Positions 56,591 through 64,000 of a DNA stretch of 64,000 nt are shown one piece after another (within the stretch, counting starts at the first letter, position 1; every line of letters begins with the position of its first letter). Location: the NCBI GenBank assembly GCA_021769865.1, contig JAETSB010000005.1, positions 68,219 through 132,218 on the forward strand, written 5' to 3'. The notes beneath the pieces are model-generated. The model saw only the letters and a program-made list of their open reading frames with translations. It did not search any database and was not told where the DNA came from. The stretch is from Oscillospiraceae bacterium. Lineage in GTDB: Bacteria > Bacillota > Clostridia > Oscillospirales > Oscillospiraceae. The position numbers and the translations under genes were made by a program.

Positions 56591-57924
56591 GGCTCTCCTC
56601 CTGACCGGCGGTCACGGCCCCGGACAATTCCAATAGTTCCATTGGGAGAGGGTTTCAACCCCTCCGGGAAGACGATGTTCCCATCCACAATGGTCATACA
56701 GACGGCGGCCTCCACCCGCCGCCCGGCGAAGGGCGTGGCCCGGCCCAGGGAACGGAACCCCTCCGGGTTCACCACGCCGCTGCGGTCCAGGGACAGCACC
56801 GCCAAATCGGCGGGCTGGCCCTCCTCAATGGTCCCTCCGGGGAGGCCGAAGATTTTCCGGGGGTTGACGCACAGGGCGTTCAGGATAGTTTCCAGGGGGA
56901 CCTTTCCGGTCTTCACCAGCTCCGTATACAGCACCGGGAAGGCACACTCCAGGCCCACGACCCCGTTAAGGCTGCCCCGGAGGCCCCGGGATTTTTCCTC
57001 CGCCGAGTGGGGGGCGTGGTCCGTGGCGACGCAGTCCACCGTCCCGTCCAGCAGGCCCTCCACCAGGGCGTCCTGGTCGGCGGCGGAACGGATGGGGGGA
57101 TTCATCTTAAACCGCCCGTCGTCCTCCAGGTCCCCGTCGCAGAGGCAGAGGTAGTGGGGCCCGGTTTCGCAGGTGACGGGGAGGCCCTCGGCCTTCGCCC
57201 GCCGGACCAGCCCCACGCTCTCCTTCGTGGAGACATGGCAGACGTGGTAGCGGCAGCCCGTCTCCCGGACCAGTTGAAGATCCCGCTCCACCTGCTTCCA
57301 CTCGCTGGCGGGGTCGTTGCCGGGGAGGCCGTGCTTTTTAGCAAAGGTCCCATCGTGGACGCACCAGCCGGGCCTCAGCAGGGACTCGTCCTCACAGTGA
57401 GCAACGATGGGCCTGTCCAGCTTTTTGGCAAGCAGCATGGCCTGGCGCATCCTCTCCTCCGACTGGACGCCCCGGCCGTCGTCGGAGAAGCCGGGGACAA
57501 AGGGGGCCAGGGCGGCGAAGTCCGCCAGCGCTTCCCCTTTCTCCCCCCGGGTGATGGCCCCGTAGGAGTAGACGCGGACCCGGGCGTCCCGTTCGACGGC
57601 CTCCAGCTCTGGCCGGAGGCGGTCCGGGCTGTCGGGGACCGGGTCCAGGTTCGGCATGGCGCAGACGGCGGTATAGCCTCCCGCCGCCGCCGCCGCCGTG
57701 CCGGAGGCGATGGTCTCCTTATAAGAAAATCCAGGCTCTCGAAGATGAACGTGAACATCAACGAAACCTGGAACGACGAAACAATGATTCAATTCCACGA
57801 CGGCCGCGCCGTCTCGGGGAAGGCGGGGGGAAACGGAAACAATACGCCCTTCGGAAACGGCAATTTCCAGGGGCTGGAATCCCCCGTCGCGAAAGACGGA
57901 CCCGCCGGTCAGCAGCAGACGCAT
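56587..57924 (-). CDS. pyrC: Dihydroorotase (class I)
   Basis: 445 residues. Metal ligands VDVHVHLREPGFSYKE (HxH), IVAHCEDESLL, YHVCHVSTKESVGLV, and the catalytic Asp in CVATDHAPHS. Cyclises carbamoyl-aspartate to dihydroorotate. First gene of the operon pyrC-K-D-F-E-B-I-ygjP-purO; the leader is only about 25 bases, so there is no room for a PyrR attenuator. Confidence 0.95.
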   Translation of the reverse strand: MRLLLTGGSVFRDGGFQPLEIAVSEGRIVSVSPRLPRDGAAVVELNHCFVVPGFVDVHVHLREPGFSYKETIASGTAAAAAGGYTAVCAMPNLDPVPDSPDRLRPELEAVERDARVRVYSYGAITRGEKGEALADFAALAPFVPGFSDDGRGVQSEERMRQAMLLAKKLDRPIVAHCEDESLLRPGWCVHDGTFAKKHGLPGNDPASEWKQVERDLQLVRETGCRYHVCHVSTKESVGLVRRAKAEGLPVTCETGPHYLCLCDGDLEDDGRFKMNPPIRSAADQDALVEGLLDGTVDCVATDHAPHSAEEKSRGLRGSLNGVVGLECAFPVLYTELVKTGKVPLETILNALCVNPRKIFGLPGGTIEEGQPADLAVLSLDRSGVVNPEGFRSLGRATPFAGRRVEAAVCMTIVDGNIVFPEGLKPSPNGTIGIVRGRDRRSGGEP

Positions 57925-57956
57925 AGACGCTCTCCTCTCCAGTTTCTCGAAGAGAC

Positions 57957-57985
57957 ATGATAGCCGAAAACAGGGGCTTTGTCAA
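57957..57985 (-). promoter_or_regulatory. Promoter of the pyr operon
   Basis: Minus strand TTGACA (57985-57980), 17 bp, TATCAT (57962-57957). Confidence 0.8.
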
Positions 57986-57987
57986 CA

Positions 57988-58021
57988 AAAAAATCTCCCG
58001 CCCTGGAGACCGGGGCGGGAG
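57988..58021 (-). terminator. Terminator of the small membrane-protein gene
   Basis: Stem CTCCCGCCC / GGGCGGGAG with a nine-base loop; on the minus strand it is followed by ATTTTTTTG. Confidence 0.85.
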
Positions 58022-58027
58022 GACCGC

Positions 58028-58213
58028 TTATTCGTAAAGTTCCTCGTCGGCGTAGTCGTCGTATTCGGAGCTGAATCTCTGGCTCAGGCGCTTCTTCATG
58101 CCGCAGTATCCCACGCTGAGATCGTGCCAGCCGCCGATCAGCAGGCAGACGAACGCGGCGAAAGCCAGGCTGGCGCCGATGATCTTCATGACCATGCTCG
58201 CGGTTTTGCTCAT
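58028..58213 (-). CDS. Small single-pass membrane protein
   Basis: 61 residues, ATG with TAGGAGGAAG upstream. One hydrophobic segment (IIGASLAFAAFVCLLIGGW) then a basic stretch (MKKRLSQRF) and an acidic, Tyr-rich tail (SSEYDDYADEELYE). I do not recognise the family. It has its own promoter and terminator. Confidence 0.75.
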   Translation of the reverse strand: MSKTASMVMKIIGASLAFAAFVCLLIGGWHDLSVGYCGMKKRLSQRFSSEYDDYADEELYE

Positions 58214-58246
58214 AACAGCTTCCTCCTAATGTCCAAAATCGAATCT

Positions 58247-58275
58247 ATCATACACCATCTTTCCGCCTTTTACAA
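58247..58275 (-). promoter_or_regulatory. Promoter of the small membrane-protein gene
   Basis: TTGTAA (58275-58270), 17 bp, TATGAT (58252-58247), minus strand. Confidence 0.6.
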
Positions 58276-58360
58276 GAGGGAGTTTGCGGGCAGGGGAAAG
58301 AAGGGCCGGTTTCACGATGAAAATGGGGACGAAAATTCGGAGAATTTTCGCGAATACCCC

Positions 58361-58389
58361 TTGAAAACCGGGAAACGTTGTGGTATGAT
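58361..58389 (+). promoter_or_regulatory. Promoter of secG
   Basis: TTGAAA, 17 bp, TATGAT; a TCACGC/GCGTGA hairpin lies in the leader. Confidence 0.65.
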
Positions 58390-58446
58390 AAGAAGCTGTC
58401 AAACACGCTTCACGCTTCGCGTGATTTCATTTGGAGGTAGAACGTC

Positions 58447-58677
58447 TTGAAAATCGCCATCACTGTTTTGCAGCTCCTCTGCGGGCTGGGCATCATCCTC
58501 ATCGTGCTGTTCCAGTCCGGCAAGAGCGCCGGTCTCTCCGGCGCCATCGGCGGCGTGGCCGACTCCTTCCTGGCCAAGAACAAGGCCAAGACCATGGACG
58601 CCAAGCTGGCCCGGGCCACCAAGTGGATCGGGGCCCTGTTCCTGGTCCTGACTCTGGTGCTGCTGATCCTCGGCTGA
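58447..58677 (+). CDS. secG: Protein translocase subunit SecG
   Basis: 76 residues with two membrane helices (ITVLQLLCGLGIILIVLFQS and WIGALFLVLTLVLLIL) around the SecG loop GLSGAIGGVADSFLAKNKAK. Accessory subunit of the SecYEG channel. Start codon is TTG at 58447, fixed by GGAGGT eight bases upstream. Confidence 0.95.
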   Translation: MKIAITVLQLLCGLGIILIVLFQSGKSAGLSGAIGGVADSFLAKNKAKTMDAKLARATKWIGALFLVLTLVLLILG

Positions 58678-58688
58678 GCAACGCAGAC

Positions 58689-58729
58689 AAGCCGCCTCTC
58701 AGGCTTTCCTGGGGGGCGGTTTCCTTTTT
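58689..58729 (+). terminator. Terminator of secG
   Basis: AAGCCGCC pairs with GGCGGTTT around an inner CAGG/CCTG stem, then CCTTTTT. Confidence 0.75.
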
Positions 58730-58740
58730 GAAATTCTTTT

Positions 58741-58754
58741 CAAACAAATGTTTG
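58741..58754. promoter_or_regulatory. SOS-like box of lexA
   Basis: CAAACAAATGTTTG, a perfect palindrome resembling the Gram-positive SOS box CGAACnnnnGTTCG with one changed position per half; it abuts the -35 box. Confidence 0.6.
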
Positions 58755-58780
58755 CTTTTTGTCCTCCGGTGTGCTATACT
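58752..58780 (+). promoter_or_regulatory. Promoter of lexA
   Basis: TTGCTT, 17 bp, TATACT; the -35 overlaps the palindrome, consistent with autorepression. Confidence 0.65.
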
Positions 58781-58823
58781 GAGGAAAATACCTGCGTCCC
58801 GGCGGCGCTCAGGAGGTCCTGTT

Positions 58824-59414
58824 ATGGCGAAGCTCACTCACATGCAGCAGAAGGTCTATGATTATATCGTCTCCTGCATCCAGACCCAGGGCTACCCGCC
58901 CTCCGTCCGGGAGATCGGCGACGCGGTGGGGCTGAAATCCCCCTCCACCGTCCACTTCCACTTAAAACACCTGGAGGAGGCCGGGGTCATCGCCAAGGGC
59001 GCCGGAAAGGGCCGGGCCATCGCCCTCACCGAATCCCCCGTCCCCCGGGACCGGGTGCCCATTGTAGGCAACGTGGCCGCCGGAAGCCCCATCCTGGCGG
59101 AGGAATGCATCGAGGACTACCTCCCCTTCGACGCCGGAGGCCGGGAGGGGGAGTACTTCGCCCTGCGGGTCCGGGGCGAGTCCATGCTGAACGCCGGCAT
59201 CCTGCCCGGGGACCTGGTGGTGGTCCACAGCCAGCCCACCGCCCGGCACGGGGAAATCGTGGTGGCCATGATTGAGGACGAGGCCACGGTCAAGCGCCTC
59301 TCCCTTCGGGGCGGCCAGGTCTGGCTGCTGCCCGAGAACGACGACTACTCCCCCATCGACGGCACCTACGCCCAAATCCTGGGGAAGGTGGCCGCCGTAG
59401 TGCGGCACTATTGA
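58824..59414 (+). CDS. lexA: SOS repressor LexA
   Basis: 196 residues from ATG 58824 (AGGAGGTC upstream). N-terminal winged helix (GYPPSVREIGDAVGLKSPST), self-cleavage bond A86-G87 (VAAGSP), and the Ser-Lys dyad S120 (GESM) and K157 (ATVKRL). Represses DNA-damage genes until RecA-stimulated self-cleavage. Single-gene unit, with a palindrome at its promoter. Confidence 0.97.
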   Translation: MAKLTHMQQKVYDYIVSCIQTQGYPPSVREIGDAVGLKSPSTVHFHLKHLEEAGVIAKGAGKGRAIALTESPVPRDRVPIVGNVAAGSPILAEECIEDYLPFDAGGREGEYFALRVRGESMLNAGILPGDLVVVHSQPTARHGEIVVAMIEDEATVKRLSLRGGQVWLLPENDDYSPIDGTYAQILGKVAAVVRHY

Positions 59415-59442
59415 ATTACTTTTTTCACAAGGTTAAACTTCC

Positions 59443-59484
59443 GGCCGGGGCCGGTCCGGTATTTCCGGACGGCCCCGGCTTTTC
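59443..59484 (+). terminator. Terminator of lexA
   Basis: Long stem with GCCGGGGCCG / CGGCCCCGGC and an inner GTCCGG/CCGGAC, followed by TTTTC. The 105 bases up to the asnB promoter show nothing else. Confidence 0.85.
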
Positions 59485-59589
59485 TTGTTCGCGACCAGGA
59501 GACATCTGTTTTGTGCACACAGAGAAGACATCATACAACTATGTAGAAATATTACCTCTCGGTCCCCCGGGATTTTGGAACTTCCTCCA

Positions 59590-59619
59590 TTGACAGCGGC
59601 CCCGCCCCGGGTGTAAACT
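59590..59619 (+). promoter_or_regulatory. Promoter of the asnB T-box transcript
   Basis: TTGACA, 18 bp, TAAACT. Confidence 0.7.
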
Positions 59620-59625
59620 TCAACA

Positions 59626-59935
59626 CAACAAAGCGATACGGCAAACGGCGTTGATGGAGAAAAGTACCGGAGGGCGTTCCGCCCCAGTGAGCGGGGGACA
59701 GTGGAAACCCCGCGCAAAGAACCCCCGGGAAGAACACTCCGTAGCCCCAAGCTGAACCCGGGGAATCTCTCCCTTCCCCGGCAGTAAGCGCGGCGAGTTG
59801 TGATCGTTACCTCACACGGGCTTGTTGGAGCCTTGAAGGTGACCGTTCCCGGTCCGGCGGGGAGGTAAATTAGGTGGCACCGCGGATAGCAGCTATTCGT
59901 CCTAAGTTTTAGGAGATAGCTGCGTTTTTTGTTTC
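59626..59935 (+). promoter_or_regulatory. T-box riboswitch, asparagine-specific, upstream of asnB
   Basis: The T-box AGGTGGCACCGCGG (59872-59885) is followed by a terminator stem GCAGCTAT / ATAGCTGC enclosing CCTAA/TTAGG and seven T (59889-59936). In stem I the specifier position reads GAAG-AAC-A, with the AAC (Asn) codon at 59733-59735, the same framing as GAAC-AUG-G in the metN T-box. Uncharged tRNA-Asn should induce asnB. Confidence 0.9.
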
Positions 59936-59973
59936 CCGGACAGGGAACCCAATCATTTTCGGAGGTGCTTGTT

Positions 59974-61560
59974 ATGTGTTCCATCATGGGATTTGAGAAA
60001 AAGGAACTCACCAAAGAGGAGCTCCTGCCCTTCTTCGACCGCACGGTCTCCCGGGGGCCCGACATGTCCCGCATTGTCGAAACTCCCTCCGGCTGGCTCT
60101 GCTTCCACCGGCTGGCCATCATGGGCCTGACCCCGGAGGGCATGCAGCCCTTCCAGCTGGGGGAGGACTATCTGGTCTGCAACGGCGAGATTTACGGCTT
60201 CCGGCCCCTGAAGCGGCAGCTCCAGGAGCAGGGCTACACGTTCAAAAGCGGCAGCGACTGCGAGATTCTCCTGCCCCTTTACCGGGAGTACGGTTTGGAG
60301 ATGTTTGCCCGGCTGGACGCGGAGTTCGCCCTGGTCCTCTACGACGGGAAGACGGACTCCCTCATCGCCGCCCGGGACCCCATCGGCATCCGGCCCCTGT
60401 TCTACGGCTACGACCGGGCGGGAGGCATCGTCTTCGCCAGCGAGGCCAAGAACCTGGTGGGGCTGTGCAGGGAGATTCGCCCCTTCCCGCCGGGACACTA
60501 CTACGCCGGAGGGACCTTCGTCCGCTACGCCGACCTCACCACCGTGGACGGCTACTGTCAGGACGACCTGGAGACCGCCTGCAAAAAGATCCGCGACAAG
60601 CTCATCGCCGGCGTCGACAAGCGACTGGACGCCGACGCGCCCCTGGGCTTCCTGCTCTCCGGCGGGCTGGACTCCAGCCTGGTCTGCGCCATCAGCTCCA
60701 TCGTGCTGGGGAAGAAAATCCGCACCTTCGCCATCGGCATGGACAAAGACGCCATCGACCTGAAATACGCCCGGGAGGCGGCGGACTACATCGGGGCGGA
60801 CCACACCGAGGTCTTCATGACCCGGGAGGAGGTGCTGGACACCCTGGACAGCCTGGTGGCCCTGCTGGGCACCTGGGACATCACCACCATCCGGGCCAGT
60901 ATGGGCATGTACCTCTGCTGCAAGGCCATCCACCAGCGGACGGACATCCGGGTGCTGCTGACGGGGGAGATCTCCGACGAGCTCTTCGGCTACAAGTACA
61001 CGGACTTCGCCCCCAGCGGCGAGGAGTTCCAGAAGGAGGCCAAGAAGCGGGTCGACGAGCTGTACATGTACGACGTGCTCCGGGCGGACCGCTGCATCTC
61101 CGTCAACTCCCTGGAGGCCCGGGTCCCCTTCGGCGACCTGAATTTCGTGAGGTACGTCATGTCCCTGGACCCGGAGATGAAGCGGAACACCTACGGCATG
61201 GGGAAATACCTGCTGCGCCACGCCTTTGAGAAAGACCATCTCCTGCCCGATGGCATCCTCTGGCGGCAGAAGGCTGCCTTCTCCGACGCCGTGGGCCACT
61301 CCATGGTGGACGATTTGAAGGCCTACGCCCAGGAGAAGTACACGGACGGGTCGTTCGAGACCCTGCGGCACAGGTACGACTACCACTGCCCGCCCTTCAC
61401 CAAGGAGAGCCTGCTGTACCGGGAGATCTTCGAGAAGCACTACCCCGGCCAGGCGGCGATGATCCGGGACTTCTGGATGCCCAACAAGTCCTGGGAGGGC
61501 TGCGACGTGGACGATCCTTCGGCCCGGGCCCTGAGCAACTACGGCGCCAGCGGACAATGA
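59974..61560 (+). CDS. asnB: Asparagine synthase (glutamine-hydrolysing)
   Basis: 528 residues from ATG 59974 (CGGAGGTGC upstream), which places the nucleophile Cys at position 2 (MCSIMGF). Class II amidotransferase domain, then the synthetase domain with the PP-loop LLSGGLDSSLV and the stretch LLTGEISDELFGYKY. Makes asparagine from aspartate, glutamine and ATP. Controlled by the Asn T-box directly upstream, which agrees with the product. Confidence 0.96.
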   Translation: MCSIMGFEKKELTKEELLPFFDRTVSRGPDMSRIVETPSGWLCFHRLAIMGLTPEGMQPFQLGEDYLVCNGEIYGFRPLKRQLQEQGYTFKSGSDCEILLPLYREYGLEMFARLDAEFALVLYDGKTDSLIAARDPIGIRPLFYGYDRAGGIVFASEAKNLVGLCREIRPFPPGHYYAGGTFVRYADLTTVDGYCQDDLETACKKIRDKLIAGVDKRLDADAPLGFLLSGGLDSSLVCAISSIVLGKKIRTFAIGMDKDAIDLKYAREAADYIGADHTEVFMTREEVLDTLDSLVALLGTWDITTIRASMGMYLCCKAIHQRTDIRVLLTGEISDELFGYKYTDFAPSGEEFQKEAKKRVDELYMYDVLRADRCISVNSLEARVPFGDLNFVRYVMSLDPEMKRNTYGMGKYLLRHAFEKDHLLPDGILWRQKAAFSDAVGHSMVDDLKAYAQEKYTDGSFETLRHRYDYHCPPFTKESLLYREIFEKHYPGQAAMIRDFWMPNKSWEGCDVDDPSARALSNYGASGQ

Positions 61561-61605
61561 ATGTACCCGTTCCAGGCCGGAAGTTTAGAAGTATTACCAA
61601 TTGTG

Positions 61606-61633
61606 TTTGCATCGTTTTATGTTACGATATAGT
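61606..61633 (+). promoter_or_regulatory. Promoter of glnA
   Basis: TTTGCA, 16 bp, TATAGT, about 20 bases before the start codon. Confidence 0.55.
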
Positions 61634-61656
61634 CAGAAATTGAGGAGGAAACGATT

Positions 61657-63744
61657 ATGAGTACCACCTTACATCTCCCCGAGCTCTTCGGAAGCCGGGT
61701 CTTTAACGAGGAGACCATGAAGGACCGCCTCTCCCCCGCGTCCTACGGCGCGTGGAAGAAGTGCGTCACCGAGGGCACGGCCCTGGAACTCTCCACGGCC
61801 AATGAAATCGCCGAGGCCATGAAGCAGTGGGCCGTGGAGCGGGGCGCCACCCACTTCACCCACTGGTTCCAGCCCATGACCGGCGTCACCGCCGAGAAGC
61901 ACGACAGCTTCATCAACCCCATCGGCGGCGGCCGCATCCTGATGGAGTTCTCCGGCAAGGAGCTGGTCCGGGGCGAGCCGGACGCCTCCTCCTTCCCCTC
62001 CGGCGGCCTGCGGGCCACCTTCGAGGCCCGGGGCTACACCGCCTGGGACCCCACCTCCTTCGCCTTTTTGAAGGAGGGCTCCCTCTGCATCCCCACCATC
62101 TTCTGCTCCTATTCCGGCCAGGCCCTGGACAAGAAAATGCCCCTGCTCCGCTCCATTGAGGAGGTCAGCCGTCAGGCAGTCCGCATCCTCCGCCTCTTCG
62201 GGGACACGGAGACCAAAAAGGTCATCGCTCAGGTGGGCCCCGAGCAGGAGTACTTCCTCATTGACAAGGAGCTCTACAACCAGCGCAAGGATCTGCGCAT
62301 GACGGGCCGGACCTTATTCGGCGCCAAGCCCCCCCGGGGCCAGGAGCTGGACGACCACTACTTCGGCGCCATCAAGCCCCGGGTGGCCGCCTACATGAAG
62401 GACCTGGACGAGACCCTCTGGGCCCTGGGCGTGCCCTCCAAGACGAAGCACAACGAGGTGGCCCCCTCCCAGCACGAGATGGCCCCCATCTACACCGACG
62501 CCAACACCGCCTGCGACCAGAACCAGCTGGTGATGGAGGTCATGAAGAAGGTGGCGGACCGCCACGGCCTGGTGTGCCTCCTCCACGAGAAGCCCTTCGC
62601 CGGGGTGAACGGCTCCGGCAAGCACGACAACTGGTCCCTCTCCACCGACACCGGGCGGAACCTCTTCAAGCCCGGCTCCACCCCCAGCCAGAACGCCCGG
62701 TTCCTCCTGTTCCTGGCGGCCTTCGTCAAGGGCGTGGACGACTATCAGGAGTTCCTCCGCACCACCGTGGCCACCGCCGGAAACGACCACCGTCTGGGGG
62801 CCCAGGAGGCCCCGCCCGCCGTCCTCTCCATCTTCCTGGGCGACGAGCTGAACGCCGTGGTGGAGTCCATCATCCATGGCACCGAGTACACGGACGCCAG
62901 CAAGAAGACCCTGGAGATCGGCGTGGACGTGCTGCCCGCCATCCGCCAGGACACCACGGACCGCAACCGCACCTCCCCCATGGCCTTCACCGGCAACAAG
63001 TTCGAGTTCCGCATGCTGGGCTCCTCCCAGTCCATCTCCGGGCCCAACATCGCCCTGAACACCATCATGGCCGAGGAGCTCAGGCAGTTCGCCGACGAGC
63101 TGGAGCCCTCCGCCGACTTCCAGGGGGACCTCCAGAAGCTGATCCGCCGGGTCTTTACGGAGCATCAGCGCATCATCTTTAACGGAAACGGCTACGACGG
63201 CAACTGGATCGCCGAGGCGGAAAAGCGGGGCCTCGCCAACCTCAAGTCCACCGCCGACGCCCTGCCCGCCTATATCGACCCGAAGAACATCGACCTCTTC
63301 GTCAAGCACGGCATCTACACCGAGGAGGAGGTCCGGGCCCGGTACGAGATCCACGTGGAGAACTACCGGACCGTCCTCTCCATCGAGGCCGGCACCATGA
63401 CCGACATGATCCGCCACGAGATCCTCCCCGCCGTCTCCGGCTTTGCCGCGGATCTGTGCGAACGGGCCTTCAAGAAGAAGGAGACCGGGTGCAGCAGCCG
63501 CTATGAGACCGCCACGTCCCAGAAGCTCTCCGCCCTGACGGACACGCTGATGGACGGCTGCGTCAAGCTGGAGGCGGACCTGGCCGCCATTCCCTCCGGG
63601 GCCGAGGCCGCCATGCGCTACTGCCATGACGTGCTGATCCCCGACATGACCGCCGCCCGGGAGACCGCCGACCAGCTGGAAACCCTCACCGGCGGGGCGG
63701 CGTGGCCCTTCCCGGTGTATTCCGAGCTGTTGTTCTCCGTGTAA
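61657..63744 (+). CDS. glnN: Glutamine synthetase, type III
   Basis: 695 residues, the GSIII length (types I and II are about 450 and 370). Motifs include THWFQPMTGVTAEKHDSF, IAQVGPEQEYFLID, NEVAPSQHEMAPIY and FAGVNGSGKHDNWSL, the ATP and glutamate sites of the family. Condenses glutamate and ammonia. GSIII lacks the adenylylation site of type I. It follows asnB but has its own promoter. ATG with GAGGAGG upstream. Confidence 0.96.
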   Translation: MSTTLHLPELFGSRVFNEETMKDRLSPASYGAWKKCVTEGTALELSTANEIAEAMKQWAVERGATHFTHWFQPMTGVTAEKHDSFINPIGGGRILMEFSGKELVRGEPDASSFPSGGLRATFEARGYTAWDPTSFAFLKEGSLCIPTIFCSYSGQALDKKMPLLRSIEEVSRQAVRILRLFGDTETKKVIAQVGPEQEYFLIDKELYNQRKDLRMTGRTLFGAKPPRGQELDDHYFGAIKPRVAAYMKDLDETLWALGVPSKTKHNEVAPSQHEMAPIYTDANTACDQNQLVMEVMKKVADRHGLVCLLHEKPFAGVNGSGKHDNWSLSTDTGRNLFKPGSTPSQNARFLLFLAAFVKGVDDYQEFLRTTVATAGNDHRLGAQEAPPAVLSIFLGDELNAVVESIIHGTEYTDASKKTLEIGVDVLPAIRQDTTDRNRTSPMAFTGNKFEFRMLGSSQSISGPNIALNTIMAEELRQFADELEPSADFQGDLQKLIRRVFTEHQRIIFNGNGYDGNWIAEAEKRGLANLKSTADALPAYIDPKNIDLFVKHGIYTEEEVRARYEIHVENYRTVLSIEAGTMTDMIRHEILPAVSGFAADLCERAFKKKETGCSSRYETATSQKLSALTDTLMDGCVKLEADLAAIPSGAEAAMRYCHDVLIPDMTAARETADQLETLTGGAAWPFPVYSELLFSV

Positions 63745-63759
63745 GCCCTCTCACAAAAG

Positions 63760-63801
63760 CGGGACCTCAAGCGCCGAACGCGCTTGAGGCCCCCGTTTTT
63801 T
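63760..63801 (+). terminator. Terminator of glnA
   Basis: CGGGACCTCAAGCGC pairs with GCGCTTGAGGCCCCCG (one mismatch) followed by six T. Confidence 0.85.
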
Positions 63802-63802
63802 C

Positions 63803-63934
63803 TTATCCCTTTGCCTTGGGCTTGTACTGTTCCTCTCCGCTCTCGACATACTTGATCAAGTTAATGATCTCCTCCGCCGTCCATCCCGCGCTCTGCAGGG
63901 CCTCGATCAGTCGGAAATTCTCCTGCATATTCAC
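63803..63934 (-). CDS. Small hypothetical protein, 43 residues
   Basis: GTG at 63934 with AAGGAGGT nine bases upstream; an ATG two codons later is the alternative start. The product is MQENFRLIEALQSAGWTAEE followed by IINLIKYVESGEEQYK: helical, amphipathic, with no membrane segment. An out-of-frame ATG-AAA-CGG-TGA lies between the ribosome site and the start. I do not recognise it. It is convergent with glnA. Nothing is seen in 63935-64000. Confidence 0.65.
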   Translation of the reverse strand: MNMQENFRLIEALQSAGWTAEEIINLIKYVESGEEQYKPKAKG

Positions 63935-64000
63935 CGTTTCATACCTCCTTACTCCTGCACTCGTCTCTGCTGCATTCACCCGGCAAATTCGTGTGTTGTC

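Noticed and set aside
57925-57960. PyrR-binding attenuator before pyrC
   Set aside because: The leader from promoter to ATG is only about 25 bases, with no terminator or anti-terminator.

Overview
The window looks like the chromosome of a high-GC, spore-forming Clostridia member, most likely an Oscillospiraceae-type gut anaerobe. The grounds are a GerA-family sporulation protein (SpoVAF), two T-box leaders, a SCIFF ranthipeptide with its radical-SAM maturase, type III glutamine synthetase, PurO-type IMP cyclohydrolase, PyrD/PyrK (class 1B) dihydroorotate dehydrogenase and a LexA of Gram-positive type. Species cannot be fixed from the sequence alone.

Layout. 1-3.2 kb: start of an unidentified minus-strand gene, spoVAF, then an AT-rich, frameshifted acquired gene and a repeat-bearing spacer. 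3.2-8.4 kb: carA and a carB whose product carries a complete C-terminal DapF-like domain lacking the first catalytic cysteine. 8.4-12.1 kb: a YtrA-type GntR regulator, ABC ATPase and permease with a visible operator. 12.1-23 kb: rpsO, pnp, a large SLH surface protein, mnmE, pcrA. 23-28.9 kb: metNIQ under a Met T-box, popT (DUF368), and an 8-oxoguanine/guanine deaminase under a guanine-type purine riboswitch. 29-31.1 kb: a chemoreceptor.

31.4-36.9 kb is a 5.4-kb mobilizable element inserted in the anticodon loop of a tRNA-Ser(CGA) gene. The 3' half of the host tRNA lies at 31381-31438 and the 5' half at 36840-36881, sharing an 11-bp core. Between them are a Fic protein, an oriT with a pMV158-like nick site, a MobV relaxase, a tyrosine integrase, an HTH protein, a tail-anchored protein and a complete, different tRNA-Ser(CGA) that can replace the broken one. 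A second truncated tRNA, a tRNA-Leu(CAA) 5' half, lies next to it.

37-50.9 kb: an RNA methyltransferase, an NfeD/SPFH pair, a ferredoxin, the scfA-scfB-PLP-decarboxylase unit, and an unusual three-gene run. That run holds a 1599-residue protein (HD, helical repeats, NadD-like nucleotidyltransferase, GNAT-like and phosphoribosyltransferase-like regions), an LDH-fold protein and an Fe-S flavoprotein. It is the best candidate for an undescribed pathway. 51-57.9 kb: one pyrimidine operon, pyrC-K-D-F-E-B-I, with a YgjP metallopeptidase and purO at its end. 58-64 kb: a small membrane protein, secG, lexA with an SOS-like box, asnB under an Asn T-box, type III glnA and a final small ORF.

Themes: carAB plus the pyr operon cover de novo UMP synthesis; metNIQ, asnB and glnA serve amino-acid and nitrogen supply. 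Three leader RNAs (Met, Asn, guanine) and many TTGACA/TATAAT-like promoters with 16-18 bp spacing can be read directly.
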